DNA from: Clostridia bacterium | Lineage (GTDB): Bacteria; Bacillota; Clostridia; UBA1381; UBA9506 | NCBI GenBank assembly: GCA_017549205.1 | Contig: JAFYVH010000008.1 | Span: 1-37,905, forward strand | Direction: 5' to 3' | DNA: 37,905 bases | Shown here: positions 1 through 8,711 of the stretch, piece by piece | How the letters are laid out: every line of letters starts with the position of its first letter | Numbering within the stretch: position 1 is the first letter of the stretch | The notes under the pieces: generated by a model | What the model was told of the DNA's origin: nothing | Seen by the model: only the letters and a program-made list of their open reading frames with translations | The model's database searches: none | Translations under genes and position numbers: made by a program

Positions 1-1167
1 GGTCCCACCATGATTCGTGCAGCAGCTAAAAACTATCAAGATGTTGCCGTTGTGGTTGACCCTGCAGACTACGAAACCGTTTTGGCTGAGTACAGAGCAA
101 ACGGTGCTGTTTGCCGTGAGACCAAATTTTATTTGGCGTATAAAGTGTTTGAGCACACGGCGGCTTATGACACTTTGATTTCTACCTACTTGAGAAAGAC
201 CATCGGCAAGGAACTCTTCCCCCAGAATCTTTCTTTGACCTTTGAAAAGGTGCAGGATATGCGCTATGGCGAAAATCCGCATCAGCAGGCTGTTTTCTAT
301 AAAGAAGTGGGTCCTTGCAGCGGCACTCTTTCAGCGGCAAAACAGCTGCACGGCAAAGAGCTTTCTTACAACAACATTAACGATGCTAACGGTGCTCTTG
401 ATTTGGTGAAGGAATTTACAGAGCCGACAGTTGTGGCATCTAAACATGCAAACCCCTGTGGCGTGGGTACCGGCGCTGACATTTATGAAGCGTATATGAA
501 AGCCTATGAGGGTGACCCTGTTTCCATCTTTGGCGGCATTATTGCGGCAAACAGAGAAATCGACGGCAAAACTGCAGAGGAGATGAGCAAGATTTTCCTG
601 GAAATCATTGTTGCACCCTCTTTCTCAGAAGAAGCCATTGAAATTTTAACAAAGAAGCAGAACATTCGTCTTTTGGAGCTGCCCACCATTTCCGAGCGCC
701 CCGGCAAAAACGATTTTGACATGAAAAAGGTTATGGGCGGACTTTTGGTGCAGCAGAGAGATACAGAGCTTTATGATGAAGAAAACTGGCAGGTTGTGAC
801 AAAAACCCAGCCTACAGAAGAACAGATTCGCGACATGAAGTTTGCATGGAAGGTTGTTAAACATGCAAAATCCAACGGCATTGCTGTGGCAAAGGACAAC
901 ATGTCTTTAGGCGTGGGACCAGGTCAGACCAATCGAGTTATGGCCGCCAGAATTGCCCTTGACTATGCCGGTGAGCGTGCACAGGGTGCTAGCCTTGCAT
1001 CTGATGCATTCTTCCCCTTCCCCGATACTGTTGAGGCAGCTGCCAAGGCGGGTATTAAGGCCATTATTCAGCCGGGCGGCTCGAAAAAAGACCAGGAATC
1101 CATTGATGCTTGTGATAAGCACGGCATTGCAATGGTGTTTGTTGGTATGCGTCACTTTAAGCATTAA
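1..1167 (+). CDS. purH: Bifunctional AICAR transformylase / IMP cyclohydrolase, 5'-truncated by window edge
   Basis: This enzyme catalyses the last two steps of de novo purine synthesis, formylating AICAR and closing the ring to give IMP in the cytosol. The reading frame is open from base 1 (GGT CCC ACC ATG), and the [11 protein letters not shown] run is the usual junction after the N-terminal MGS-like cyclohydrolase domain. So the gene starts upstream and roughly 120 residues are missing. The visible 388 codons hold the transformylase part, with the Lys-His pair in [10 protein letters not shown], the motif RYGENPHQ, and a C-terminus ending in GMRHFKH as in the family. purD follows 49 bp downstream in the same direction, consistent with a purine operon. 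The ATG at 10 is internal, not a start. Confidence 0.95.
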   Translation, partial: GPTMIRAAAKNYQDVAVVVDPADYETVLAEYRANGAVCRETKFYLAYKVFEHTAAYDTLISTYLRKTIGKELFPQNLSLTFEKVQDMRYGENPHQQAVFYKEVGPCSGTLSAAKQLHGKELSYNNINDANGALDLVKEFTEPTVVASKHANPCGVGTGADIYEAYMKAYEGDPVSIFGGIIAANREIDGKTAEEMSKIFLEIIVAPSFSEEAIEILTKKQNIRLLELPTISERPGKNDFDMKKVMGGLLVQQRDTELYDEENWQVVTKTQPTEEQIRDMKFAWKVVKHAKSNGIAVAKDNMSLGVGPGQTNRVMAARIALDYAGERAQGASLASDAFFPFPDTVEAAAKAGIKAIIQPGGSKKDQESIDACDKHGIAMVFVGMRHFKH

Positions 1168-1216
1168 TTTGAATGTGGACGGATAAAAATACAGACAGAG
1201 GAAAGGATTATAGCTT

Positions 1217-2488
1217 ATGAAAGTGTTAGTGGTTGGCGGCGGTGGCCGTGAACATACAATTATCTGGAAGCTGGCACAAAGCTCCCTTAAGCCCGAGCTT
1301 TTTGCTGCACCGGGCAACGGCGGCATTTCACAGCTTGCCACCTGTGTGGACATTAAGGCCACAGATGTTGAGGGTGTTGTGCGCTTTGCCAAGGAAAACC
1401 AGATTGATTTAACGGTGGTTGCGCCCGATGACCCCTTGATGTTGGGCATGGTTGACCGGCTGGAAGAAGAGGGCCTTAAGGCCTTTGGACCTCGTCAGAA
1501 TGCAGCAATTATTGAGGGAAGCAAGGTTTTTTCAAAGGATTTGATGAAGAAATATGGCATTCCTACGGCAGCCTATGAGGTGTTTGACGACAGCGAAAAG
1601 GCCATCTCTTATTTAGAAACCGTCAGCTATCCTACCGTTGTTAAGGCGGAGGGTCTGGCTTTAGGCAAGGGCGTTATTATTGCGGCTGATTTTGCAGAGG
1701 CAAAGGCAGCTGTAGAGGACATTATGTGTGATAAGGTTTTTGGTGATGCCGGAAGCCGTGTGGTTATTGAAGAATTTTTGACAGGGCAAGAGGTTTCGGT
1801 TTTGGCCTTTACTGATGGCAAAAGCCTGTGCCCCATGGTGAGCGCCCAGGACCATAAGCGTGCCTATGATAACGACGAGGGCTTAAACACAGGCGGCATG
1901 GGTACTTTTTCTCCCAGTCGGCTTTACACTGAAGCAATTCATGCTGAATGCATGGAGAAAATCTTTATGCCAACTATGGCGGCTATGAACAAAGAGGGTC
2001 GCACCTTTAAAGGTGTTTTATACTTTGGTTTGATTATGACCAAAAACGGCGTTAAGGTGATTGAATATAATGCCCGGTTTGGTGACCCAGAAACCCAGGT
2101 TGTGCTCCCCAGACTGAAAACCGATTTATTGGAAATCTTTTTGGCTGTGGCAGAAGATAGACTCGACGAAGTTGACATTTGCTGGGCTGACAATGCGGCA
2201 GTTTGCGTTGTTATGGCATCTGGCGGATACCCCAAGGCTTACGAAAAGGGACTGCCCATCAGCGGCATCGATGCGGCTGAACAAGATGAGGCGATTAGCG
2301 TTTTTCATGCCGGCACTGTTAAACAGGGCGAAGAGTTTTTAACTGCGGGCGGTCGCGTTTTGGGTGTGACGGCTGTGGGTGAAAACTTAGATGGCGCCAT
2401 TAAAAAAGCCTATGAAGCGGTGGGAAAGATACACTTTGATAAGATGCATTATCGCCGTGATATTGGCATTAAAAAAGAAATTATTTAA
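1217..2488 (+). CDS. purD: Phosphoribosylamine--glycine ligase (GAR synthetase)
   Basis: This ATP-dependent enzyme ligates glycine to 5-phosphoribosylamine, the second step of purine synthesis. The protein has 423 residues, the normal family length. It opens with the glycine-rich VLVVGGGGREH motif, has an ATP-grasp core (VVKAEGLALGKGV near residue 140) and carries the signature RFGDPETQVVLPRL near residue 290. The start ATG is preceded by an AGAGGAAAGGA-type ribosome binding site. It lies directly after purH, so the pair is very likely cotranscribed. No irregularity seen. Confidence 0.96.
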   Translation: MKVLVVGGGGREHTIIWKLAQSSLKPELFAAPGNGGISQLATCVDIKATDVEGVVRFAKENQIDLTVVAPDDPLMLGMVDRLEEEGLKAFGPRQNAAIIEGSKVFSKDLMKKYGIPTAAYEVFDDSEKAISYLETVSYPTVVKAEGLALGKGVIIAADFAEAKAAVEDIMCDKVFGDAGSRVVIEEFLTGQEVSVLAFTDGKSLCPMVSAQDHKRAYDNDEGLNTGGMGTFSPSRLYTEAIHAECMEKIFMPTMAAMNKEGRTFKGVLYFGLIMTKNGVKVIEYNARFGDPETQVVLPRLKTDLLEIFLAVAEDRLDEVDICWADNAAVCVVMASGGYPKAYEKGLPISGIDAAEQDEAISVFHAGTVKQGEEFLTAGGRVLGVTAVGENLDGAIKKAYEAVGKIHFDKMHYRRDIGIKKEII

Positions 2489-2523
2489 TAAATTGCGATT
2501 ACAGGGAAGAAGGATAATAACCG

Positions 2524-3321
2524 TTGTATAGAAAAATTGTGGACTTTCATGCCCATGCCTTTCACGATAAAATTGCAGAAAAGGCGGCAAAAAATTTAAA
2601 TGAATATTACGGGATTCCTTTGGCGGGCAACGGTCGGTTTCAGGTTTTGCTAGATAGCATGGAGGAAAATCATATTGACACTTTGGTTGTGCATGCAACG
2701 GCAACGAAGCCGGAGCAAGTGCCGGTGATTAACGACTATATGGCAGGGCTTGTGGCACCGCATATTGTTGGCTTTGGCACATTGCACCCTGACTATCCCA
2801 TGTGGCAGAAAGAGCTGGATAGATTTGCCGATTTAGGACTGCATGGTGTTAAGTTTCATCCTATTTTTCAGGGATTTCGGGTGGATGATGCGAGCATGTA
2901 TCCCATTTATGAACAGCTAGAAGGGCGCCTGCCTGTGCTGATGCATATGGGGGATGTAAATGTTGACTATGCAACGCCCGAGCGGCTTTTGCATGTGATG
3001 ACAGATTTCCCCAAGCTGACGGTTGTGGCGGCGCATCTGGGCAGCTATCACGATTATTGGCATGCGCAAAAATGCCTTGCAGACTTAGAAAATCTCTATG
3101 TGGATACATCCAGCGCCATTCGGTTTTTAGAGCCGGAGGAGGCAACCCGTGTCATTCGGGCCTATGGAACAGAGCGAGTGCTTTTTGGAACGGATTATCC
3201 CCTATCTCTGCACAAAGAGGAGCTTGCCATTTTTGATAAGTTAGCTCTTTCAGAAGAAGAGAAAGAACAAATTTTGTGGAAAAATGCCTATCAGTTGTTG
3301 GGCGTGCCCATGGAAAAATAA
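2524..3321 (+). CDS. Metal-dependent amidohydrolase (amidohydrolase_2-like TIM barrel)
   Basis: A 265-residue protein with the amidohydrolase superfamily signature. The HAH metal-binding pair sits at the end of strand one (VDFHAHAF, residues 6-13). Further possible ligands are a His in GVKFHPIF, a His in VVAAHLG, and the late Asp in LFGTDYPL. That pattern fits PF04909-type hydrolases and decarboxylases. I cannot name the substrate. The start is TTG at 2524 behind GAAGGA; the next ATGs fall within or after the HAH motif and would destroy it. It sits between purD and mutY with short gaps (35 and 25 bp), so it is probably read with them, though the neighbourhood does not reveal its reaction. Confidence 0.8.
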   Translation: MYRKIVDFHAHAFHDKIAEKAAKNLNEYYGIPLAGNGRFQVLLDSMEENHIDTLVVHATATKPEQVPVINDYMAGLVAPHIVGFGTLHPDYPMWQKELDRFADLGLHGVKFHPIFQGFRVDDASMYPIYEQLEGRLPVLMHMGDVNVDYATPERLLHVMTDFPKLTVVAAHLGSYHDYWHAQKCLADLENLYVDTSSAIRFLEPEEATRVIRAYGTERVLFGTDYPLSLHKEELAIFDKLALSEEEKEQILWKNAYQLLGVPMEK

Positions 3322-3346
3322 AGAGTAATTAAAGAGGTGAAGCGGT

Positions 3347-4417
3347 GTGGACTGTCAGGAGATTTTAGCGGCGATGGTTGCGCCGCTTTGTTTATGGTAT
3401 AAAGAGAATCAGCGGATTTTACCCTGGCGGGAAAATCACGACCCCTACAGAGTGTGGGTTTCGGAAATTATGCTGCAGCAAACACGGGTGGAAGCGGCAA
3501 TGCCTTACTATCAGCGGTTTTTAGAGGCGTTGCCCACGGTGTCGGCGCTGGCGGATGCGCCGGAGGAACAGCTGATGAAGCTGTGGGAGGGCTTGGGCTA
3601 TTACAGCCGTGTGCGGAACATGCAAAAGGCGGCACAGACGATAGTGACAGAATATGGCGGACAGTTTCCTCAAGATGTAGCGCTGCTGGAGAAATTGCCG
3701 GGCATTGGTGATTACACAGCGGGTGCTGTGGCATCTATTGCCTTTGGACAGCCCATGCCCGCAGTTGATGGGAATGTTTTGCGGGTGCTTGCAAGGCTTT
3801 GTGACGATGAGCGGGATATTATGCTGCCTCAGGTGAAAAAGGATGTGAAGAAAGCGCTATCTTTGGTGTACCCTTTGGCGGAGGATTGCAGTGACTTGAC
3901 CCAAGGCTTAATGGAGCTGGGAGCGATGGTTTGCATTCCCGGTGTGCCTCGGTGCGACCTTTGTCCTTTAAAAGACTTGTGTCTGGCTAAAAAGGGAAAC
4001 CGAGAGCAGCTTTTGCCCGTAAGAAAGGCTAAAACCGAAAAGAAGAGGGTGGCAAGAACCATTTTTCTCTTAAGGCACGGCGAAGAGTTTGCTCTTGTAA
4101 AGCGGGCAGAAAAAGGGGTTTTGGCAGGCATGTGGGAGTTTCCGGCTATGGAGGGACACGGCTCGTTAGCAGAAGTGGATGTCTGGCTGAAAGAGCATAG
4201 CATCAGCGGGGAAAAACATCGGTTTATTGACAGTCGCCATGTGTTTACCCATTTGATTTGGGACATGCAGAGCTATTTGGTTTGTTCTGAAAACAAGCCC
4301 CGGGAATTTGCCTGGTTCTCTCTTGATGAACTTTTGGAAAGTGTTGCACTTCCCTCAGCCATGAAACCATTTCTTAAGGCGTTGATAGAAGGGCAGGAAA
4401 AAGGCAGTAAGCTGTGA
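3347..4417 (+). CDS. mutY: A/G-specific adenine DNA glycosylase
   Basis: This base-excision repair enzyme removes adenine mispaired with 8-oxoguanine. The 356-residue protein shows the helix-hairpin-helix and GPD-type core: catalytic Glu40 in SEIMLQQT, the HhH motif LPGIGDYTAGA, and catalytic Asp141 in AVDGNVLRV. A 4Fe-4S loop follows with spacing C-x6-C-x2-C-x5-C (CIPGVPRCDLCPLKDLC). The last 120 or so residues form the NUDIX-like 8-oxoG recognition domain, with TIFLLRHGEEFALVKR at its start. Translation begins at GTG (3347) after AAGAGGTGA. All catalytic residues are present and the length is normal. Confidence 0.95.
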   Translation: MDCQEILAAMVAPLCLWYKENQRILPWRENHDPYRVWVSEIMLQQTRVEAAMPYYQRFLEALPTVSALADAPEEQLMKLWEGLGYYSRVRNMQKAAQTIVTEYGGQFPQDVALLEKLPGIGDYTAGAVASIAFGQPMPAVDGNVLRVLARLCDDERDIMLPQVKKDVKKALSLVYPLAEDCSDLTQGLMELGAMVCIPGVPRCDLCPLKDLCLAKKGNREQLLPVRKAKTEKKRVARTIFLLRHGEEFALVKRAEKGVLAGMWEFPAMEGHGSLAEVDVWLKEHSISGEKHRFIDSRHVFTHLIWDMQSYLVCSENKPREFAWFSLDELLESVALPSAMKPFLKALIEGQEKGSKL

Positions 4418-4438
4418 GTGTTTGTGATAAAATAGGGG

Positions 4439-4467
4439 TTTACTTTGTTTTTGTTTTGTGTTACAAT
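4439..4467 (+). promoter_or_regulatory. Sigma-A type promoter for the 4593 gene and tsaE-tsaB
   Basis: A -35 element TTTACT (4439-4444) and a -10 element TACAAT (4462-4467) are separated by 17 bp. The site lies just after mutY and points toward the Pro/Thr-rich membrane protein gene and the t6A genes. Assigned from consensus alone. Confidence 0.5.
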
Positions 4468-4490
4468 ACAGGTGATTGGTGATTTTATGA

Positions 4491-4527
4491 CGGCTTTGCA
4501 AGAAGGGTTTTAGCAAGCTCAAAGCCG
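4491..4527 (+). other. Leader stem-loop upstream of the 4593 gene
   Basis: CGGCTTTG (4491-4498) pairs perfectly with CAAAGCCG (4520-4527). No U-run follows, so it is not an obvious terminator. It would lie in the 5' leader of the transcript from the promoter at 4439-4467. Function unknown. Confidence 0.4.
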
Positions 4528-4592
4528 CTGGATTATACAGGCTCGTGGCAATTATCAAGGTTGTGATGGGCGGAAGGGATAAGGTAATTGAT

Positions 4593-5093
4593 ATGAGACG
4601 ACAATATAAACAAAGAGCCGGGGCAAAAAACAGAAAAAATAACAAAACAGCAAGAGCTTTGGGTGTTGTTATTCTTTTGATTGCCCTGTTCTTTATTTCT
4701 TTTTGGGTAACAAGTCTGGTATTACAGTTTAATCAAAGACCCAACATTCCTAAGCAGGAAAATCTTGCTGAAACTACCACAAAACCCACCTATGAGCAGC
4801 TGGAAAAGCTGGTTATGGAAAAGGATGAGAAAATTAAAAATTTAGAAGCGGAGCTGGAAAGATATAGAAACGGCTCTTCGATTGATCAGCCCCTTTCATC
4901 GGCTACACAACAGCCTGCCGAAAAACCGGCTGAAACCCCGGCGTCTACCAAAACGCCGACTTCGGCGCCTGCAACGGCACCAACGCAAACGCCCGCAGAG
5001 ACGCCTGCGTCCACACAAGCTCCCACAGAGGCGCCCACAGAGACGCCTGCGCCCACAGAGGCACCCACAGGAGAGGCAGGCGTGGCAGAATGA
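4593..5093 (+). CDS. Membrane-anchored coiled-coil protein with Pro/Thr/Ala-rich tail, function unknown
   Basis: I do not recognise a family. From the chosen ATG (4593, with AAGG eight bases upstream) the 166-residue protein has a very basic N-terminus (RRQYKQRAGAKNRK), one hydrophobic segment at about residues 24-46, then a short charged helix likely to be coiled coil (EQLEKLVMEKDEKIKNLEAE). The C-terminal 70 residues are low-complexity Pro, Thr, Ala and Glu. By the positive-inside rule the N-terminus is cytoplasmic and the tail is outside, perhaps crossing the cell wall. An upstream GTG at 4545 is in frame but lacks a good ribosome binding site. Its stop overlaps the tsaE start (ATGA), so the two are translationally coupled despite no obvious shared role. 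The architecture resembles septal and wall-spanning small proteins, but that is only an analogy. Confidence 0.7.
   Translation: MRRQYKQRAGAKNRKNNKTARALGVVILLIALFFISFWVTSLVLQFNQRPNIPKQENLAETTTKPTYEQLEKLVMEKDEKIKNLEAELERYRNGSSIDQPLSSATQQPAEKPAETPASTKTPTSAPATAPTQTPAETPASTQAPTEAPTETPAPTEAPTGEAGVAE
4976..5078 (+). repeat. Tandem degenerate 12-18 bp repeats encoding the Pro/Thr-rich tail
   Basis: Units built around CCCACAGAGGC and ACGCCTGCG recur in tandem and encode repeated APTE, TPAP and APTQ tetrapeptides. Such arrays vary in copy number by slippage; expected length polymorphism between strains is inference. Confidence 0.7.
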
Positions 5094-5521
5094 GCGTGCG
5101 GGAATTTGTGACGGAAAGTGAGCAGGAAACAAGAGAGGTTGCTGTTTCTTTAGCCAAGAAGCTTTTGCCGGGACATGTGCTGTGTCTGCGGGGAGAATTG
5201 GGCGTTGGAAAAACAGTTTTTGCCCAGGGTCTATGCGCTCAGTTGGGCATTCGTGAGCCTGTGAGCAGCCCTACCTTTACCCTTGTGAATGAATATGAGG
5301 GAGAAGGATGCCGGGTTTTTCATTTTGATTTATATAGAATTGAAGAGCCTGAAGAGTTATATGAGATTGGTTTTGAAGAGATGATCAGCAGTGATGCGAT
5401 TGTGCTCATTGAATGGCCGGAGCAGGCCGGCGAACTTTTGCCCTCTGCAAGATTGGATATTACGATAGAACGCATGGGCGAAAACGGTCGCCGAATCGTG
5501 ATGGAGGAACGGACAATATGA
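5090..5521 (+). CDS. tsaE: tRNA t6A threonylcarbamoyltransferase complex ATPase subunit
   Basis: TsaE is the ATPase that drives the TsaB-TsaD-TsaE cycle placing threonylcarbamoyl on A37 of ANN-decoding tRNAs. The 143-residue protein has the Walker A motif GELGVGKT near residue 37, then SSPTFTLVNEY and HFDLYR, both family signatures, and ends with the IEWPE segment. Its start overlaps the preceding stop, and its own stop overlaps the tsaB start (ATGA at 5518), so tsaE and tsaB are coupled. Confidence 0.95.
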   Translation: MSVREFVTESEQETREVAVSLAKKLLPGHVLCLRGELGVGKTVFAQGLCAQLGIREPVSSPTFTLVNEYEGEGCRVFHFDLYRIEEPEELYEIGFEEMISSDAIVLIEWPEQAGELLPSARLDITIERMGENGRRIVMEERTI

Positions 5522-6210
5522 TTGTGCTTGGACTGGATGCATCTTCGGATGCGGTGGCAGTTGGACTTGTTTCTGACGGGACGCTTTTGTGTGAATATAC
5601 CATTCATAATGGGAAAAATCATTCCCTGACCTTGCTTTCTATGGTTGAAACCATGCTGGCAGAGGTGAACATGGATTTTTGTGATATTGATGTGTATGCC
5701 TGCGGTGTGGGGCCCGGCTCTTTTACCGGTGTGCGCATTGGTGCGGCAACGGTTAAGGCTTTTGCTCAGGCACATAAAAAGCCGGTTGTGGCCGTTTCGA
5801 GCCTTGCGGTTTTGGCAGAAAATCTGGGAGGATATGATGGACTCAAGGTGAGCGCCATTCATGCACGGGTGAATGAGCTTTATTGTGCAGCTTTCGGACC
5901 CAGTGGCGAGGAAGTGCTATCCCCAACGGTTATGACGGTGGAGGAACTAATCGCCTACTTATCCGACAAGCAGTGTAAAATAGTTGGTAGCGGCGCCATT
6001 ATGTTTAAAGAGCAGTTTGAAGAAAAGCTGGGGAAAGGTGCGGTGGCAGAAGCAGGCCGCGTTCATTCTATTTGCGGCGGCGCAGTGGCTGAACTTGGCT
6101 ATCGGCTGGCTATCGCGGGAAAAGAGATACCCTATGGCGATTTGGCGCCGGTTTATTTGCGGGCATCTCAGGCTGAGAGGGAATATGCAGAAAAACATAA
6201 GGCCCAGTGA
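5518..6210 (+). CDS. tsaB: tRNA t6A complex dimerisation subunit
   Basis: TsaB is the inactive ASKHA-fold partner that dimerises with TsaD. The 230-residue protein begins MIVLGLDASSDA, with the typical GVGPGSFTGVRIG motif near residue 65 and AVSSLAVLA after it. I chose ATG 5518 because it overlaps the tsaE stop and gives the standard N-terminus; the frame is open further upstream but inside tsaE. It is split from tsaD, which lies 9.5 kb downstream with rimI, whereas many Firmicutes keep tsaB-rimI-tsaD together. Confidence 0.94.
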   Translation: MIVLGLDASSDAVAVGLVSDGTLLCEYTIHNGKNHSLTLLSMVETMLAEVNMDFCDIDVYACGVGPGSFTGVRIGAATVKAFAQAHKKPVVAVSSLAVLAENLGGYDGLKVSAIHARVNELYCAAFGPSGEEVLSPTVMTVEELIAYLSDKQCKIVGSGAIMFKEQFEEKLGKGAVAEAGRVHSICGGAVAELGYRLAIAGKEIPYGDLAPVYLRASQAEREYAEKHKAQ

Positions 6211-6242
6211 CCTTATGATTGTATAAACAGGAGGCTTACATA

Positions 6243-6677
6243 ATGATTGTTATCGGAAGTGACCATGGCGCTTTTGAACTGAAGAGCGTTTTGGTGGAGC
6301 ATTTAAAATCAAAAGGTGTTGAGGTTTGTGACTGCGGTGTTTTTGATGCCACAAGCGTTGATTATCCCGATGTGGCACAGGTTGTTTGTGAAAAGGTAAA
6401 CAGTGGCAATTATGAATTTGGCATTTTGCTTTGCGGTACCGGTATTGGCATTTCCATTGCGGCCAATAAAATTGACGGTATTCGTTGCGCCCTGGTTAAC
6501 ACAGAATATGCAGCAGAAAAGGCAAAGCAGCACAACAACGCAAATGTGATTGCCCTGGGCGGTCGCGTTTTAGGTCCTGACCTTGCCAAAAACATTTTGG
6601 ATGCTTTTATGAATACATCCTTTGAGGGCGGACGCCACCAGATGCGAATTGACAAAATTCATGCTTTGGAAAAATAA
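6243..6677 (+). CDS. rpiB: Ribose-5-phosphate isomerase B
   Basis: It interconverts ribose 5-phosphate and ribulose 5-phosphate in the pentose phosphate pathway, also supplying PRPP for the purine genes at the left of the window. The 144-residue protein shows the RpiB/LacAB signatures GSDHGAFELK at the N-terminus, CDCGVFD, and the active-site loop LLCGTGIGISIAANK. The start at 6243 follows AGGAGG at about 6229; an upstream in-frame codon at 6219 precedes that site and is unlikely to be used. Confidence 0.94.
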   Translation: MIVIGSDHGAFELKSVLVEHLKSKGVEVCDCGVFDATSVDYPDVAQVVCEKVNSGNYEFGILLCGTGIGISIAANKIDGIRCALVNTEYAAEKAKQHNNANVIALGGRVLGPDLAKNILDAFMNTSFEGGRHQMRIDKIHALEK

Positions 6678-6743
6678 ATTTAAAAAGAGGTCAGAGCCGG
6701 CTTTTCGCTCTGCTTTGATGCTTGTGAAAGAGGGGGTCTTTAC

Positions 6744-7256
6744 ATGGTTGAAAGACGGGATAAGATTAACTATTATTTAGACATTGCACAAACTGTGGCA
6801 GAAAGAGGCACTTGCTTGCGGAGACACTATGGTGCGATTTTGGTTAAAAATGATGAAATTATATCCACCGGCTATAACGGTGCGCCCCGGTCCCGCAAGA
6901 ACTGCATTGATTTGGGACATTGTTTGCGTGAGAAAATGCACATACCCTCGGGGGAACGCTACGAATTGTGCCGTTCGGTGCATGCAGAAGCCAACTGCAT
7001 TATCAGTGCGTCAAGACGGGATATGCTGGGGGCAACTCTTTATCTTGCCTGCAAGAACCCTGCAACAGGTGAGTTGATTCCGGGCTCTGATAGTTGTAGC
7101 ATGTGTAAAAGACTTATCATTAATGCCGGCATTAAAGAGATTGTGATTCGTGATACGGAAACGGACTATCGGATTATTCCTGTGGCGCGCTGGATTTCAA
7201 ATGACGACAGCTTGTTTGAAGATGAATTTTGCGGCTGCAACGAATCGCAAAAGTAA
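6744..7256 (+). CDS. Deoxycytidylate (dCMP) deaminase, ComEB-like
   Basis: This cytidine-deaminase-fold zinc enzyme converts dCMP to dUMP, feeding thymidylate synthesis. In its 170 residues the zinc site is complete: His80-Ala-Glu82 and Cys118-x2-Cys121. The segments GAILVKNDEIISTGYNGAPR and HCLREKMHIPSGERYELCRSVHAE match dCMP deaminases rather than tRNA adenosine or guanine deaminases. A GAGGGGG ribosome binding site precedes the ATG. It is the last gene of the rightward run, ending at the terminator at 7284-7324. Confidence 0.92.
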   Translation: MVERRDKINYYLDIAQTVAERGTCLRRHYGAILVKNDEIISTGYNGAPRSRKNCIDLGHCLREKMHIPSGERYELCRSVHAEANCIISASRRDMLGATLYLACKNPATGELIPGSDSCSMCKRLIINAGIKEIVIRDTETDYRIIPVARWISNDDSLFEDEFCGCNESQK

Positions 7257-7283
7257 TTGATTTAAAAGTTAATTAAAAATAAA

Positions 7284-7324
7284 AATCAGGCACTGTTTTA
7301 GGGGGCATAAAACAGTGCCTGATT
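7284..7324. terminator. Bidirectional Rho-independent terminator
   Basis: A perfect 17-bp stem (7284-7300 with 7308-7324) closes a 7-base loop GGGGGCA. A/T-rich flanks on both sides make it suitable for the dCMP deaminase transcript and for the convergent spo0A transcript. Confidence 0.9.
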
Positions 7325-7353
7325 GTATATTTACTGCCGTGGCAATAAATAGC

Positions 7354-8196
7354 TTAATAGTTAACGGTATTTTTCATTTTTAATCGGATAGAATCAGAAA
7401 TCATGGCAATAAACTCGCCATTGGTGGGCTTTCCTTTGTTGGTATCGATGGTGTAGCCAAAAATGCCGTTTAAAATTTCCTCTCTGCCACGGTTCCATGC
7501 TACCTCAATAGCGTGGCGGATGGCGCGCTCTACCCGGGAGGAAGTGGTTTGGTAGTTGCGCGCCACAGTTGGATAAAGCATTTTTGTGATGGAGTTGATA
7601 AACTCCTTATCCTGAATGCACAAGCTGATGGCTTCGCGCAGATAGTTATAACCCTTAATATGTGCCGGAACACCGATTTCGTGAATTACATCGGTGATGA
7701 TGGATTCAAGATTGTTGGGGGTGATGGTTTGCAGTTGATGGTAGCCTGCCCCATCAGCCAGAGAAAAGGCATCGCCTGTTTTAACAATGGCGCTTATATC
7801 TGCAGCAGGTTCGCTTTTGCTTTGCGTAACCTGTCGGATTCGCTTAATGAGAATTTCGTTGCTGTAGAGAGGTTTAACCAGATAATACTGTGCACCAAGC
7901 TGCAAGGCCTTGCAGATGATGTTGTCGTGGCTGACGGCAGAAATCATGATGTAAGATGTTTTTTTGGGCAGGGGATTTTGCTGGAGACGCTCTAACAGTT
8001 CCAAGCCATCCATTTTTGGCATGACAACATCCAATATCACTACATCGGGCTTTTTTTCAACAATTAAATCGTAGCCATCTAATCCGTCATAGGCAATGCC
8101 CACGGTTTCTAAATCGCAAGTTTCGTTTAAATCCTTTTGAATGGATTGGCATAAGGATTTATTGTCGTCGATGATGACAACAGTTGTTTTTTTCAT
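7354..8196 (-). CDS. spo0A: Stage 0 sporulation response regulator and transcription factor
   Basis: Spo0A is the master regulator of entry into endospore formation. The 280-residue protein has an N-terminal receiver domain with the acidic pair Asp10-Asp11 and phosphoacceptor Asp56 ([13 protein letters not shown]), followed by the C-terminal DNA-binding domain containing [18 protein letters not shown] and [20 protein letters not shown], both highly conserved in Spo0A. The start at 8196 follows GGAGGAAGTA; a 13-residue upstream extension in frame has no such site and is rejected. The gene is monocistronic by layout, with its own promoter at 8264-8293. Its presence indicates a sporulating lineage, though it does not prove the strain sporulates. 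Confidence 0.97.
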   Translation of the reverse strand: MKKTTVVIIDDNKSLCQSIQKDLNETCDLETVGIAYDGLDGYDLIVEKKPDVVILDVVMPKMDGLELLERLQQNPLPKKTSYIMISAVSHDNIICKALQLGAQYYLVKPLYSNEILIKRIRQVTQSKSEPAADISAIVKTGDAFSLADGAGYHQLQTITPNNLESIITDVIHEIGVPAHIKGYNYLREAISLCIQDKEFINSITKMLYPTVARNYQTTSSRVERAIRHAIEVAWNRGREEILNGIFGYTIDTNKGKPTNGEFIAMISDSIRLKMKNTVNY

Positions 8197-8263
8197 ACTG
8201 TACTTCCTCCTTAAATTAACAATAAAAAATACCAAATTTTTACAATTTTGCTTTGTTGGTGAT

Positions 8264-8293
8264 ATTATAACACCAATTTATAACAGATTGCAA
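8264..8293 (-). promoter_or_regulatory. spo0A sigma-A promoter
   Basis: Read on the minus strand, TTGCAA (8288-8293) and TATAAT (8264-8269) are separated by 18 bp, about 70 bases before the spo0A start. Good -10, fair -35. Confidence 0.65.
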
Positions 8294-8389
8294 GCTAATT
8301 TTTACCATTTATTGTATAATTTTGGAAGTTCGTAAAATTGTTTCATGAAAACAGCGGAAAAGCGTTAAATATTTATAAAATTGGAAACA

Positions 8390-8407
8390 ATCGACACGAA
8401 AAGTGTC
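8390..8407. promoter_or_regulatory. GACAC-N5-GTGTC dyad with 0A-box-like sequence
   Basis: GACAC (8393-8397) and GTGTC (8403-8407) form a dyad. On the minus strand TGTCGAT (8390-8396) differs by one base from the known Spo0A box TGTCGAA. It lies about 100 bp upstream of the spo0A promoter, where autoregulatory boxes would be reasonable. The rest of 8236-8640 is AT-rich, without other structure I can support. Confidence 0.3.
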
Positions 8408-8667
8408 AATAAAACTTGCATGATGTTTTTCTAAAAATGCTTTTACGAGAGAAATCGAGCTTTTAAAATTTCCTTTGCACAAAAGTATGATTTTTTACTC
8501 TTTTACGACGGCTTTTGTCTTTTTTTGATTTTATTAGAGTTTACTCTTGTTTGTGACCTATATTTTTGAATGAAACTTGGATATATTTAACAATTATAAT
8601 GCAAAAAACGAAATAATAATTGTGCAAAATTTCTTTTTTGTTTTCTATTTATTTTATTGTAATAGTA

Positions 8668-8676
8668 TGGTATAAT
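8668..8676 (+). promoter_or_regulatory. pnp extended -10 promoter
   Basis: TGG-TATAAT (8668-8676) is an extended -10 element. The -35 position holds only TTTATT at 17 bp spacing, so the site probably relies on the TGn extension. It lies about 125 bases before the pnp start codon. Confidence 0.55.
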
Positions 8677-8711
8677 ATATAAAGGTATGTATTGGGTCGC
8701 AAGGTAAGAAG

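Noticed and set aside
4886..5068. Minus-strand Gly/Ala/Val-rich frames opposite the Pro/Thr repeats
   Set aside because: They are by-products of the repetitive plus-strand coding sequence and have no ribosome binding site.
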